Of a stretch of DNA of 5,093 bases, positions 1 through 5,093 are shown in pieces. Below the pieces are notes generated by a model that saw only the letters and a list, made by a program, of their open reading frames with translations, was not told the DNA's origin and ran no database searches. Each line of letters starts with the position of its first letter. The stretch's first letter is position 1. Made by a program: the position numbers and the translations under genes. The stretch covers positions 1 through 5,093 of the forward strand of contig DNXA01000133.1 in assembly GCA_003506065.1 (NCBI GenBank), read 5' to 3'. This stretch comes from Actinomycetota bacterium (GTDB lineage Bacteria; Actinomycetota; Actinomycetes; S36-B12).

Positions 1-206
1 GCCTGCTTGATGAATCCGCTCGCGACGACTCAGCCCTCGCGCTCACGGTTCCCAGCCACGGTGGGGCCGCAGCACTGCGCACCCTGCTGGAGCGGCTCGA
101 TGCGGCACAGCTCGAGATCGATGACCTCAGCATCCATACCCCGGATCTAGATGACGTGTTCTTCGCGCTCACGGGCCGGACTGACAAGAAGGGAGCCACG
201 TCATGA
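1..206 (+). CDS. ABC transporter ATP-binding protein, DrrA-like (3' end only)
   Basis: This is the C-terminal 67 codons of a protein that begins before the window. Read in the frame ending at TGA 204-206, it gives a soluble tail with LTVPSHGGAAALRTLLERLD, followed by HTPDLDDVFFALTG. The motif 'P-x-L-D-D-V-F-x-A-L-T-G' is the hallmark end of DrrA/antibiotic-type ABC-2 ATPases, after the nucleotide-binding domain and in the C-terminal extension typical of that family. Walker A, signature and Walker B motifs are outside the window and cannot be checked. The stop overlaps the permease start as ATGA (203-206), so the two are translationally coupled and should form one exporter. By family, the protein would power efflux of a hydrophobic compound or lipid at the inner face of the membrane; the substrate is unknown. 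Confidence 0.88.
   Translation, partial: LLDESARDDSALALTVPSHGGAAALRTLLERLDAAQLEIDDLSIHTPDLDDVFFALTGRTDKKGATS
189..195 (+). promoter_or_regulatory. Ribosome binding site for the ABC permease
   Basis: AAGGGAG lies 7 bases before ATG 203, inside the end of the ATPase gene. It supports ATG 203 as the permease start, rather than the internal ATG at residue 27, and supports translational coupling of the pair. Confidence 0.6.
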
Positions 207-1039
207 CCACCCTCACCACCCAGTGCCCGCAAGGCGCGGGTGCAACTCGGCAATCGCATGTCCTCGCCGACTCGATCACGATGCTGCGTCGCAGCCTGCT
301 GCACATTGTTCGCTATCCAGGCCTCTCGGTGTTCGTGATCGGAGCACCAGTGGTGTTCCTCGCACTCTTCGTGTTCGTCTTCGGCGGCACTCTTGGAGCT
401 GGCCTTCCTGGAGTGGATCCGGCTGCCGGCAGAGAGGCCTATCTCGCCTACGTCATGCCAGGCATCCTGGTGCTGACGATTGCGGGCAGCGCTGGCGGCG
501 TTGCGACAACCGTCGCGATGGACATGGGCGCGGGCATCACAGCTCGATTCCGCACGATGGCGATCTCGCGAGCGGCAGTGCTTGCCGGGCATGTGCTCGG
601 CAACACCATTCAGGCACTCATCGCGGTCGCCGTCGTGCTGGGCTTTGGCCTCCTCGTCGGCTTCCGGCCCAACGCCGGACCGATCCAGTGGTTCGCTGCC
701 ATCGGCATACTCACGCTGATTTCATATGCGATCAGTTGGCTCGCAGTCGCCATGGGGATGGCAGCCAAATCAGCCGAGACAGCTAGCAACCTGCCGATGG
801 TGCTCATGCTGCTGCCCTTCCTGAGCACCGGCTTCGTGCCGACGGAGTCAATGCCGATTGGCTTGCAGTGGTTCGCGGAGTACCAGCCCTTCACGCCATT
901 CATCGAGACTCTTCGGGGCTTGCTGCTGGGCACGCCGCTCGGCTGGGACCCCGTGCTCGCGATCGGGTGGTGCATCGTGATCGCTGTGGTCGGCTACGTC
1001 TGGTCGATGGTGATCTACGAGCGCAAGTCGGTGCAGTGA
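203..1039 (+). CDS. ABC-2 type transporter permease, DrrB-like
   Basis: A complete 278-residue integral membrane protein and the partner of the ATPase upstream. About 30 cytoplasmic N-terminal residues are followed by six hydrophobic segments at roughly 41-61, 83-105, 129-153, 162-186, 195-213 and 250-271, the ABC-2 permease topology. The stretch after segment 5 (residues 209-232: TGFVPTESMP, then W-F-A-E-Y-Q-P-F-T-P) is the conserved ABC-2 signature loop found in DrrB and related drug or polyketide exporters. The length is normal for the family. The start ATG is backed by a good ribosome binding site and by the ATGA overlap with the ATPase gene. The protein would form the membrane pore, probably as a dimer with two ATPase subunits. 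The substrate cannot be inferred; nothing nearby looks like a biosynthetic cluster. The gene ends 19 bases from the end of a convergent gene. Confidence 0.92.
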   Translation: MTTLTTQCPQGAGATRQSHVLADSITMLRRSLLHIVRYPGLSVFVIGAPVVFLALFVFVFGGTLGAGLPGVDPAAGREAYLAYVMPGILVLTIAGSAGGVATTVAMDMGAGITARFRTMAISRAAVLAGHVLGNTIQALIAVAVVLGFGLLVGFRPNAGPIQWFAAIGILTLISYAISWLAVAMGMAAKSAETASNLPMVLMLLPFLSTGFVPTESMPIGLQWFAEYQPFTPFIETLRGLLLGTPLGWDPVLAIGWCIVIAVVGYVWSMVIYERKSVQ

Positions 1040-1058
1040 TCCGTTTGGAACAACGCCG
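1040..1058. other. Short convergent gap between permease and methyltransferase genes
   Basis: Nineteen bases separate the two stop codons. A 10-bp palindrome (CCGCTAGCGG, 1056-1065) covers the methyltransferase stop, but it has no loop and no T-run on either strand, so I do not call a terminator. Read-through into the opposite gene is possible. Confidence 0.4.
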
Positions 1059-1784
1059 CTAGCGGAACGCCACTCGTATGTCCTCGGTCAGTCGCAGGCG
1101 CGCAGCCACATGCTGAGCGCGTTCATGTATCGCTGCATTGCGAACAATGGGCAGGCGGGCGGCCGCAGTGGAACTCGTGAAGATCAGGTCCTTGCCGATT
1201 GATCCGACAAGAGACGGGATCAACGGGCGAATATTCCTGATGCCCCTGGCAACATCCGGATCCTGCCAGTCATCGAAGACGATGGTGCACTGTGGTGCCA
1301 GATGCGGATGCCAACTACGGATGTCCTCTTCGACGGCCTCTGCCGAGTGCCAACCATCGACGAAGAGCAATCCGATCGCCGGACCTTCGTATATCGCTGC
1401 AGCATCAACCGACATCATCCGCATCGGGCGCACACGATCGCTGACCGATGCCTTGTCGATATTGGCAAGGAAGCCCTCATAGGTATTGATCGACTTGCCT
1501 TCCGCCACTTCACTGATGTCGCCTGTGTGCGGATCAACCGCGTGCACAAGGGCTCCGCGTGATCCTGTGGCCAGCGCCACCGTGGACCTTCCGAGGTAGC
1601 TGCCGATCTCCACCACCGCGAGATCTGCACTGACAGTCCCGCTCAGACTCCACAGCAGGAATGCCTCTGGCTCAGTCAACCAGCCCTGCACTGGGTCGAT
1701 GTGCTGAGCAAAGGCCTGTTGGAATGCAGCTGGACGTTTCGGATCGCGGACTAGCGTTTCCAGAACCTGATGCTTGGAGATCAT
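1059..1784 (-). CDS. Class I SAM-dependent methyltransferase, Methyltransf_24-like
   Basis: A 241-residue soluble protein with a Rossmann-type SAM-binding core. Motif I is VVEIGSYLGRST (residues 57-68), with the E-I-G-x-x-x-G-x-S-T pattern. An acidic strand end follows at HAVDPHTGD (81-89). The block LLFVDGWHSAEAVEEDI (139-155) matches the 'D-G-x-H-x-x-x-x-V-x-x-D' motif of the Methyltransf_24/TylF-CmcI-like group, and IVFDDW (168-173) follows. In that group the conserved acidic and His residues often bind a metal and help deprotonate a hydroxyl group, so O-methylation of a small molecule or sugar is possible; this is inference. ATG 1784 is preferred because it overlaps the hydrolase stop as ATGA and because the longer reading (to 1847) adds only residues that run inside the hydrolase gene. 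No clear ribosome binding site is seen, which fits coupled translation. Confidence 0.83.
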   Translation of the reverse strand: MISKHQVLETLVRDPKRPAAFQQAFAQHIDPVQGWLTEPEAFLLWSLSGTVSADLAVVEIGSYLGRSTVALATGSRGALVHAVDPHTGDISEVAEGKSINTYEGFLANIDKASVSDRVRPMRMMSVDAAAIYEGPAIGLLFVDGWHSAEAVEEDIRSWHPHLAPQCTIVFDDWQDPDVARGIRNIRPLIPSLVGSIGKDLIFTSSTAAARLPIVRNAAIHERAQHVAARLRLTEDIRVAFR

Positions 1785-2524
1785 TGGGAGAGACTGTCGG
1801 TCAGATCCAGGATCCGCTTCCAGGCATCTGCGCTCGCCTCGGCCCACTCATCGAATGCGCGGTCAAAGAATGAGTGCGGTGCACCGTCGTAGACCACGGT
1901 GATGACTTCGGCCCCACCTGAGCGCATCACTTCAGCCAGCGCCAGTTGGTCTTCGACAGGAGTGAAATCCTCGCCCGCCAGGAACATGTAGGTGAGCTTC
2001 TTCGCGTGCTTCGCTGAGCGTCCCACGAAATCTGGACGCCCGTAGAAGCCGACAACTGCCTCGAGGTCGAGGTCACTTGAAGATTGGCGCCAGGCCTGCC
2101 CGCCGCCGAAGCAGAATCCGACGCTGATGATCGGCAATTGCTCGCCATGTGCTGCACGCATGTAGTCGATCGCGGCCTGCGAATCAAGGTTCACCCCAGC
2201 AGGAGTTGCGGCATTGACATGGGGTTGCCAGTCGAAATCCTCAGCACGCCAGCCATTCTCGGCGAGCCCAGCAGAGCGTCCGAAGTAGTCGATGGCAACC
2301 GCGGTGAGCCCGGCCTCGGCGAATCGTTCGGCAAGTGATCCGTAGTAAGGATGCAGTCCACGAACGTCGGGGAGAATGACGACTCCGACCTTCGGGGCTT
2401 CCGCGGACGCATAGAAGGCGGAGAACTCGTTGCCATCGCTGCTGGTGAGGGTTAGCTTGCGCGTTTCAGCAATGGTTTCAGATCGAGGTGAGGCGGGCGG
2501 CTGGCTGCGGTCGTCGTGGCACAT
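1781..2524 (-). CDS. Dienelactone hydrolase family protein
   Basis: A 247-residue alpha/beta hydrolase of the dienelactone hydrolase (carboxymethylenebutenolidase) family. The nucleophile is Cys138 in VGFCFGGG (135-142), the acid Asp186 in FLAGEDFTP (181-189), and the base His217 in GAPHSFFDR (214-222). The spacings of 48 and 31 residues equal those of the Pseudomonas enzyme triad (Cys123, Asp171, His202). The position of the Glu36 that partners the Cys in that enzyme appears to be Asp53, within LPDVRGLHPYY; as I recall, this is usual in the actinobacterial subgroup. No signal peptide is seen, so it should be cytoplasmic. ATG 2524 is chosen because the N-terminus MCHDDRSQPP is characteristic of actinobacterial members; a longer start at ATG 2545 or upstream is possible. 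The natural substrate is uncertain, since the family hydrolyses lactones and esters well beyond chlorocatechol degradation, and no catechol pathway genes are nearby. It is the first gene of a two-gene unit with the methyltransferase. Confidence 0.88.
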   Translation of the reverse strand: MCHDDRSQPPASPRSETIAETRKLTLTSSDGNEFSAFYASAEAPKVGVVILPDVRGLHPYYGSLAERFAEAGLTAVAIDYFGRSAGLAENGWRAEDFDWQPHVNAATPAGVNLDSQAAIDYMRAAHGEQLPIISVGFCFGGGQAWRQSSSDLDLEAVVGFYGRPDFVGRSAKHAKKLTYMFLAGEDFTPVEDQLALAEVMRSGGAEVITVVYDGAPHSFFDRAFDEWAEASADAWKRILDLTDSLSQ

Positions 2525-2531
2525 GTGCTGG

Positions 2532-2537
2532 ATCGTA
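2532..2537 (-). promoter_or_regulatory. Candidate -10 element of the dienelactone hydrolase gene (leaderless start)
   Basis: On the minus strand TACGAT fits the actinobacterial TANNNT consensus. It ends 7 bases before ATG 2524, where a -10 box lies when transcription begins at the A of the start codon. There is no Shine-Dalgarno sequence before that ATG, which also fits a leaderless mRNA, common in actinobacteria. I see no convincing -35 box. On the plus strand an overlapping TACGGT (2536-2541) could serve the divergent tam gene, but with a 57-base leader; that is weaker. Confidence 0.35.
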
Positions 2538-2557
2538 CGGTTCATCGTTGGAGTCCG

Positions 2558-2567
2558 CATGCGCATG
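2558..2567. repeat. 10-bp perfect palindrome in the divergent hydrolase/tam control region
   Basis: CATGCGCATG reads the same on both strands and lies between the two divergent start codons, upstream of both genes. A second 10-bp palindrome, GCACATGTGC (2519-2528), covers the hydrolase start codon. Either could be an operator half-site for a shared regulator, but short palindromes of this kind also occur by chance and no regulator gene is adjacent. Confidence 0.25.
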
Positions 2568-2590
2568 TGGCACACGGTCAATGTTGATGC

Positions 2591-2595
2591 GTGAG
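2591..2595 (+). promoter_or_regulatory. Possible ribosome binding site for tam, deciding its start
   Basis: GTGAG lies 9 bases before GTG 2605. It is a modest match, but the two in-frame ATG codons upstream (2581 and 2587) have no better one. It is the main sequence reason for choosing GTG 2605. Confidence 0.3.
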
Positions 2596-2604
2596 ACTGT
2601 TCCC

Positions 2605-3405
2605 GTGACGTCTGCGGAATCGCCCCGAGCGAAGTGGGATCCGCAGATCTACGATCGCTTCGACCAAGAGCGAGCCCGACCTTTCGTCGACCTCATCTCC
2701 CATGTCCTGGCGCCATCGCCCACGCGGGTCGTTGATCTTGGGTGCGGCACGGGATCAACAACAGCAATGCTTGCCCGGCGCTGGCCCGATGCCGAAGTGC
2801 TGGGTATCGACTCCTCCTCAGAGATGCTGGCCAAGGCCCGCTCAATGCCGGATCTGCCGGCCAACCTGCACTTCGAGCAGATGGACATTGCGGCCTGGAT
2901 GCCGGAGCGCGGCGTGGAGGTGATCGTGACCAATGCGGCTCTGCAGTGGGTGCCAGATAGCACAGCACTCATGCTCCAGTGGTTTGCATCGATGGACCAG
3001 GGTGCCTGGTTCGCGATGCAGGTGCCACACAGCGCGCAACTGCCCTCGCACGTCCTTCTCAGTCGCCTCGTGGGCTCGGATCGCTGGCGGGATGTGCTCG
3101 GGAAGGGAATTCGCGCTGGAGGCACCGTTGCGCCAGTTGCGGAGTACCTCGAATTGATGTTCGCGTCCGGTATGGAGGCGCAAGTCTGGGAAACCGAGTA
3201 TCAGCATGTGCTGAACGGTGAAGAACCGGTGCTCGACTGGGTTCGGGGCACCAGCCTGCGGCCGGTGCTCGCCAAATTGAGTGCCGACGATGCAGAGCTC
3301 TTCGAGCAGCAGTATTCGGCCTTGTTGCGCGAGGCCTACCCACGATCGGCCTTTGGAACCCTGTATCCGTTCAAGCGGATCTTTGCCGTTGGTCGCAAGC
3401 GCTAA
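2605..3405 (+). CDS. tam: Trans-aconitate 2-methyltransferase
   Basis: A SAM-dependent methyltransferase of 266 residues that esterifies trans-aconitate, a spontaneous by-product that inhibits aconitase; this is a housekeeping detoxification role in the cytoplasm. The N-terminal family block W-D-P-x-x-Y-x-x-F (11-19) and R-x-R-P-F-x-D-L (23-30) leads into SAM motif I VVDLGCGTGSTT (42-53). The acidic motif LGIDSSSEML (66-75) follows, then VTNAALQWVPD (108-118), typical of Tam. The C-terminal half keeps the other Tam blocks: QVPHSAQLPSHV (139-150), VWETEYQHVLNGEEPVLDWV (194-213), and GTLYPFKRIF near the end. The length agrees with known Tam proteins, whose first conserved residues are also at the very N-terminus. 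That argues against the longest in-frame reading from 2488, which would run into the divergent hydrolase gene. GTG 2605 is preferred; ATG 2587 or 2581 would add 6 or 8 residues. It ends 10 bases from the convergent tag gene. Confidence 0.9.
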   Translation: MTSAESPRAKWDPQIYDRFDQERARPFVDLISHVLAPSPTRVVDLGCGTGSTTAMLARRWPDAEVLGIDSSSEMLAKARSMPDLPANLHFEQMDIAAWMPERGVEVIVTNAALQWVPDSTALMLQWFASMDQGAWFAMQVPHSAQLPSHVLLSRLVGSDRWRDVLGKGIRAGGTVAPVAEYLELMFASGMEAQVWETEYQHVLNGEEPVLDWVRGTSLRPVLAKLSADDAELFEQQYSALLREAYPRSAFGTLYPFKRIFAVGRKR

Positions 3406-3415
3406 CTCTCAGATT
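3406..3415. other. Short convergent gap between tam and tag
   Basis: Only 10 bases (TCTCAGATTT) lie between the stops of tam and tag. There is no hairpin with a T-run in or beside it, so neither gene has a visible intrinsic terminator and their transcripts probably overlap. Confidence 0.4.
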
Positions 3416-4027
3416 TCAATTGGGCCAGATTCCTGATGATCCGCGACGATGGCTGTCGACCAAGTGGGTGTCGATCATGCCGATGGATTCCATCATCGCA
3501 TACATCGTCGTCGGGCCAACGAAAGTGAAGCCCCGCTTCTTCAGGGCCTTCGAGAGCGCGATGGAGTCCGCTGATTGAGTTGGGATCTCGTCGATAGTCG
3601 CTGGCATTGGCGTGGAATCAGGCCTGAAGGCCCAAATGAAATCGACGATCCCGCCATGAGCACGCATCTCGACAGTTGCTCTGGCGTTCGTGATGGCTGC
3701 ATTGACCTTTGCGCGATTGCGAACGATCCCGGGATCATTCATGAGCCGCTCCCGGTCGGCGTCCGTGAATGCGGCGACTTCATCGGGGTTGAAGTCATTG
3801 AAGGCGATCCGGAATGCGGGTCGCTTGCGCAGGATGGTGTCCCAGGAGAGTCCGGCCTGAAAGCCCTCGAGCATCACTCGTTCGTACATTCCCTGCTCGT
3901 CGGTGACTGGCATGCCCCATTCGGTGTCGTAGTAGTGACGCCGCAGTGGATCGCTTGCGGCCCACACTGGTCGACGCAAGCCGTCCTCGCACAGGATCGT
4001 GCCGTTGCCTGCTTCGCCTGCCGCCAT
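3416..4027 (-). CDS. tag: DNA-3-methyladenine glycosylase I
   Basis: A 203-residue base-excision repair enzyme that removes 3-methyladenine from alkylated DNA. Against E. coli Tag from memory, the core aligns with a 16-residue offset: YYDTEWGMPV (32-41), then LEGFQAGLSW (53-62), with the base-pocket residues Glu54 (E. coli Glu38), Trp62 (Trp46) and Tyr32 (Tyr16) kept. The helix-hairpin region GIVRNRAKVNAAITNARA and SKALKKRGFTFVGPTT are also conserved. Three of the four E. coli zinc ligands are replaced: Cys4 by Pro20, His17 by Tyr33 and Cys179 by Ser192; only His175 remains (His188). The C-terminus ends HLVDSHRRGSSGIW, which I recall from other actinobacterial Tag proteins, so this may be a zinc-free subfamily and not a broken enzyme. 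ATG 4027 follows the ogt stop by 2 bases; the longer reading to 4159 only overlaps ogt. It is the last gene of the sigma-ogt-tag operon. Confidence 0.92.
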   Translation of the reverse strand: MAAGEAGNGTILCEDGLRRPVWAASDPLRRHYYDTEWGMPVTDEQGMYERVMLEGFQAGLSWDTILRKRPAFRIAFNDFNPDEVAAFTDADRERLMNDPGIVRNRAKVNAAITNARATVEMRAHGGIVDFIWAFRPDSTPMPATIDEIPTQSADSIALSKALKKRGFTFVGPTTMYAMMESIGMIDTHLVDSHRRGSSGIWPN

Positions 4028-4029
4028 GG

Positions 4030-4647
4030 TCAGGCCGCCTGTTCCAGAGCAAGCAGGATGCGCTTGGCTTCCAGACCGCCGGCGTAGCCGCCCAGTGATC
4101 CGTCGGATCGCAGGACGCGGTGGCAGGGCAGCACAATCGGCAGCGGATTGCTCGCGCAAGCAGACCCGACTGCGCGGGAGGCCTTGGGATTGCCGACGAA
4201 CTCGGCAAGCTCCTTGTAACTCTGTGTCGTTCCGTAATCGATCTCGACGAGATGCTGCTGCACGCGTTGGCGAAAGCCCTGAGTGAGCGAGAGATCCAAG
4301 GTGAGATCGAAGTGCTTTCGCGTACCTGCGAAATACTCACACAATTCCTGCTCGGCCGCCTGCAAGAGTTGTGGCGCCAGCAGGATGCGCGGTCCGATCC
4401 TGACGGACAGGTCACCAAGCACCTGATCGAAGTCCTCATTTTCAAAAGCGATCTTCAGCAATCCAGCATCGCTGGAAACAAGCATGAGCTCGCCGATTGG
4501 AGAGTCCATGAACGCATACCCAGCATCGAGCAGGCCTTCATCGGCTGAGCGCGCGACGAGCGATGCGTGAAGCCTGGCCAGCGTGGGCTCGTCGACTTGG
4601 GTCGCGGACATGAGTGTCGAAATGACTCTGGCTTCCGTCGTCATCAT
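4030..4647 (-). CDS. ogt: Methylated-DNA--[protein]-cysteine S-methyltransferase (O6-alkylguanine-DNA alkyltransferase)
   Basis: A 205-residue suicide repair protein that moves the alkyl group from O6-alkylguanine in DNA to its own cysteine. The active site is Cys175 in PIVLPCHRVL (170-179). Before it lies the winged-helix DNA-binding part with GTTQSYKELAEFVGNPKASR (139-158), which includes the Arg158 finger, and NPLP (167-170), the asparagine hinge. GGYAGGLEAKRILL (186-199) closes the domain. Residues 45-120 (AFMDSPIGELMLVSSDAGLL onward) form the usual N-terminal ribonuclease H-like domain. About 40 further residues precede it (1-43), longer than the E. coli Ogt start, without a recognised motif but with a helical, LxxLHxxL-like stretch. 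The start ATG 4647 overlaps the sigma factor stop (ATGA, 4647-4644) and has an AGAGGAA ribosome binding site; ATG 4644 is directly adjacent. It is the middle gene of the operon and is followed 2 bases later by tag. There is no Ada-type zinc or AraC domain. Confidence 0.93.
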   Translation of the reverse strand: MMTTEARVISTLMSATQVDEPTLARLHASLVARSADEGLLDAGYAFMDSPIGELMLVSSDAGLLKIAFENEDFDQVLGDLSVRIGPRILLAPQLLQAAEQELCEYFAGTRKHFDLTLDLSLTQGFRQRVQQHLVEIDYGTTQSYKELAEFVGNPKASRAVGSACASNPLPIVLPCHRVLRSDGSLGGYAGGLEAKRILLALEQAA

Positions 4648-5093
4648 GCGGTCTGCTTCCTCTGTGCTGGGTTGATCGTGATGCGCAGGGCCTTGACGCC
4701 ATCGGAAGCGGCCTTGCGTGCTGCTTCGGGCGTGCCACCCAGAATCGCGGCGACCTCCCTGAATGGCAGGCCACCGAGATAGTGATAGGCGATCGCCTGG
4801 CGCTGCTTGGGTGGCAGTTCGCCGACAAGAATCCAGATGTCATGGCGTTCACCACTTGACTGGCCGAGGTCGTCAATGCGATCTGGCAGGTCAGCGATAG
4901 GGATTGGCTGACGCCCGCGATTGCGCACCAGATCAATGGATCGATTGTGAGCAATGCGCACCAACCACGCCTGAACATTCGCATCGAGCGGCAGGTCCGG
5001 ATATGCCCGCATGGCCGAGATGAACGTGTCCATCCAGGCGTCCTCAGCATCGTTCATCCCGACGATGAACCGGCACACGCGCAGGACAACTGC
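4644..5093 (-). CDS. RNA polymerase ECF-type sigma factor (5' end outside window)
   Basis: The reading frame is open to the window edge, giving the last 149 residues of a sigma-70 family group IV (ECF) factor; the true start is not visible. The GTG at 5078 should not be taken as the start, because the frame continues upstream as AVVLRV, part of sigma region 2. Counting from the window edge, region 2 is seen at 3-58, with VGMNDAEDAWMDTFISAMR (11-29), then AWLVRIAHNRSIDLVRNR (42-59). This is the core-binding and -10-recognition segment. A short linker (60-85) leads to region 4 (86-138): LVGELPPKQRQAIAYHYLGG and LPFREVAAILGGTPEAARKA, the helix-turn-helix that reads the -35 element. No extra C-terminal domain follows and no anti-sigma gene lies downstream; instead the stop overlaps ogt by ATGA. 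It probably directs transcription of alkylation repair genes, including its own operon; this is inference from context. Confidence 0.9.
   Translation of the reverse strand, partial: AVVLRVCRFIVGMNDAEDAWMDTFISAMRAYPDLPLDANVQAWLVRIAHNRSIDLVRNRGRQPIPIADLPDRIDDLGQSSGERHDIWILVGELPPKQRQAIAYHYLGGLPFREVAAILGGTPEAARKAASDGVKALRITINPAQRKQTA
4657..4663 (-). promoter_or_regulatory. Ribosome binding site for ogt
   Basis: AGAGGAA on the minus strand lies 9 bases before ATG 4647, within the last codons of the sigma factor gene. It supports the long Ogt form that includes the N-terminal extension, because later in-frame starts have no comparable site. Confidence 0.55.

Noticed and set aside
151..786. A 211-codon plus-strand open frame overlapping the ABC permease
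   Set aside because: It is rich in Arg, His and Ser with no domain-like pattern, and lies in another frame of a clear six-segment membrane protein. Long shadow frames are expected in GC-rich DNA.
1056..1065. Palindrome CCGCTAGCGG as a bidirectional terminator
   Set aside because: The stem is at most 4 base pairs with a 2-base loop and no T-run follows on either strand.
1785..1847. Longer N-terminus of the methyltransferase starting at 1847
   Set aside because: The extra 21 residues overlap the conserved end of the hydrolase gene. ATG 1784 gives the usual ATGA overlap.
2488..2604. Longer N-terminus of tam starting at ATG 2488
   Set aside because: The added residues (MRRAAGCGRRGTC and on) are low-complexity, run antisense through the start of the hydrolase gene, and precede the point where known Tam proteins begin.
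3575..4087. A 170-codon plus-strand open frame antisense to tag
   Set aside because: It lies opposite a well-conserved glycosylase gene, has no recognisable motif, and its codons simply mirror those of tag.
4120..4548. A 142-codon plus-strand open frame antisense to ogt
   Set aside because: It lies wholly opposite the conserved alkyltransferase gene and shows no family motif, ribosome binding site or promoter.
4644..5078. GTG 5078 as the start of the sigma factor
   Set aside because: The frame stays open to the window edge and the upstream residues continue sigma region 2, so the gene is truncated by the window rather than starting there.

Overview
This window most likely comes from an actinobacterium (Actinomycetota). 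The evidence is the high GC content judged by eye, the DrrA/DrrB-type ABC exporter, a dienelactone hydrolase beginning MCHDDRSQPP (a start typical of actinobacterial members as I remember them), a Tam of the actinobacterial type, and dense packing with 4-base ATGA overlaps. The species cannot be named from the sequence. All 5 kb is ordinary coding chromosome. I see no tRNA, rRNA, insertion sequence, CRISPR array or long repeat, and no gene-free stretch over about 80 bases.

Layout from left to right. (1) Plus strand, 1-1039: the 3' end of an ABC transporter ATPase, overlapping by ATGA a complete DrrB-like ABC-2 permease. Together they form an efflux unit. (2) Minus strand, 2524 down to 1059: a dienelactone hydrolase-family protein, then a class I SAM-dependent methyltransferase of the Methyltransf_24 type, joined by an ATGA overlap. 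(3) Plus strand, about 2605-3405: a trans-aconitate 2-methyltransferase (tam), divergent from the hydrolase across a short shared control region. (4) Minus strand, 5093 down to 3416: an ECF sigma factor (its start lies outside the window), an O6-alkylguanine-DNA alkyltransferase (ogt/MGMT) and a DNA-3-methyladenine glycosylase I (tag).

The right-hand operon is the most coherent part. Its three genes are almost certainly co-transcribed: sigma factor and ogt overlap by 4 bases, and ogt and tag are 2 bases apart. It links a transcription initiation factor directly to two complementary repair activities for alkylated DNA, one for O6-alkylguanine and one for 3-methyladenine. This suggests an alkylation-stress circuit driven by a sigma factor, functionally analogous to but different from the Ada response. 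The Ogt carries an unexplained N-terminal stretch of about 40 residues, and the Tag lacks three of the four zinc ligands known from E. coli Tag. The remaining genes are recognisable members of known families whose exact substrates, apart from Tam, cannot be read from sequence.
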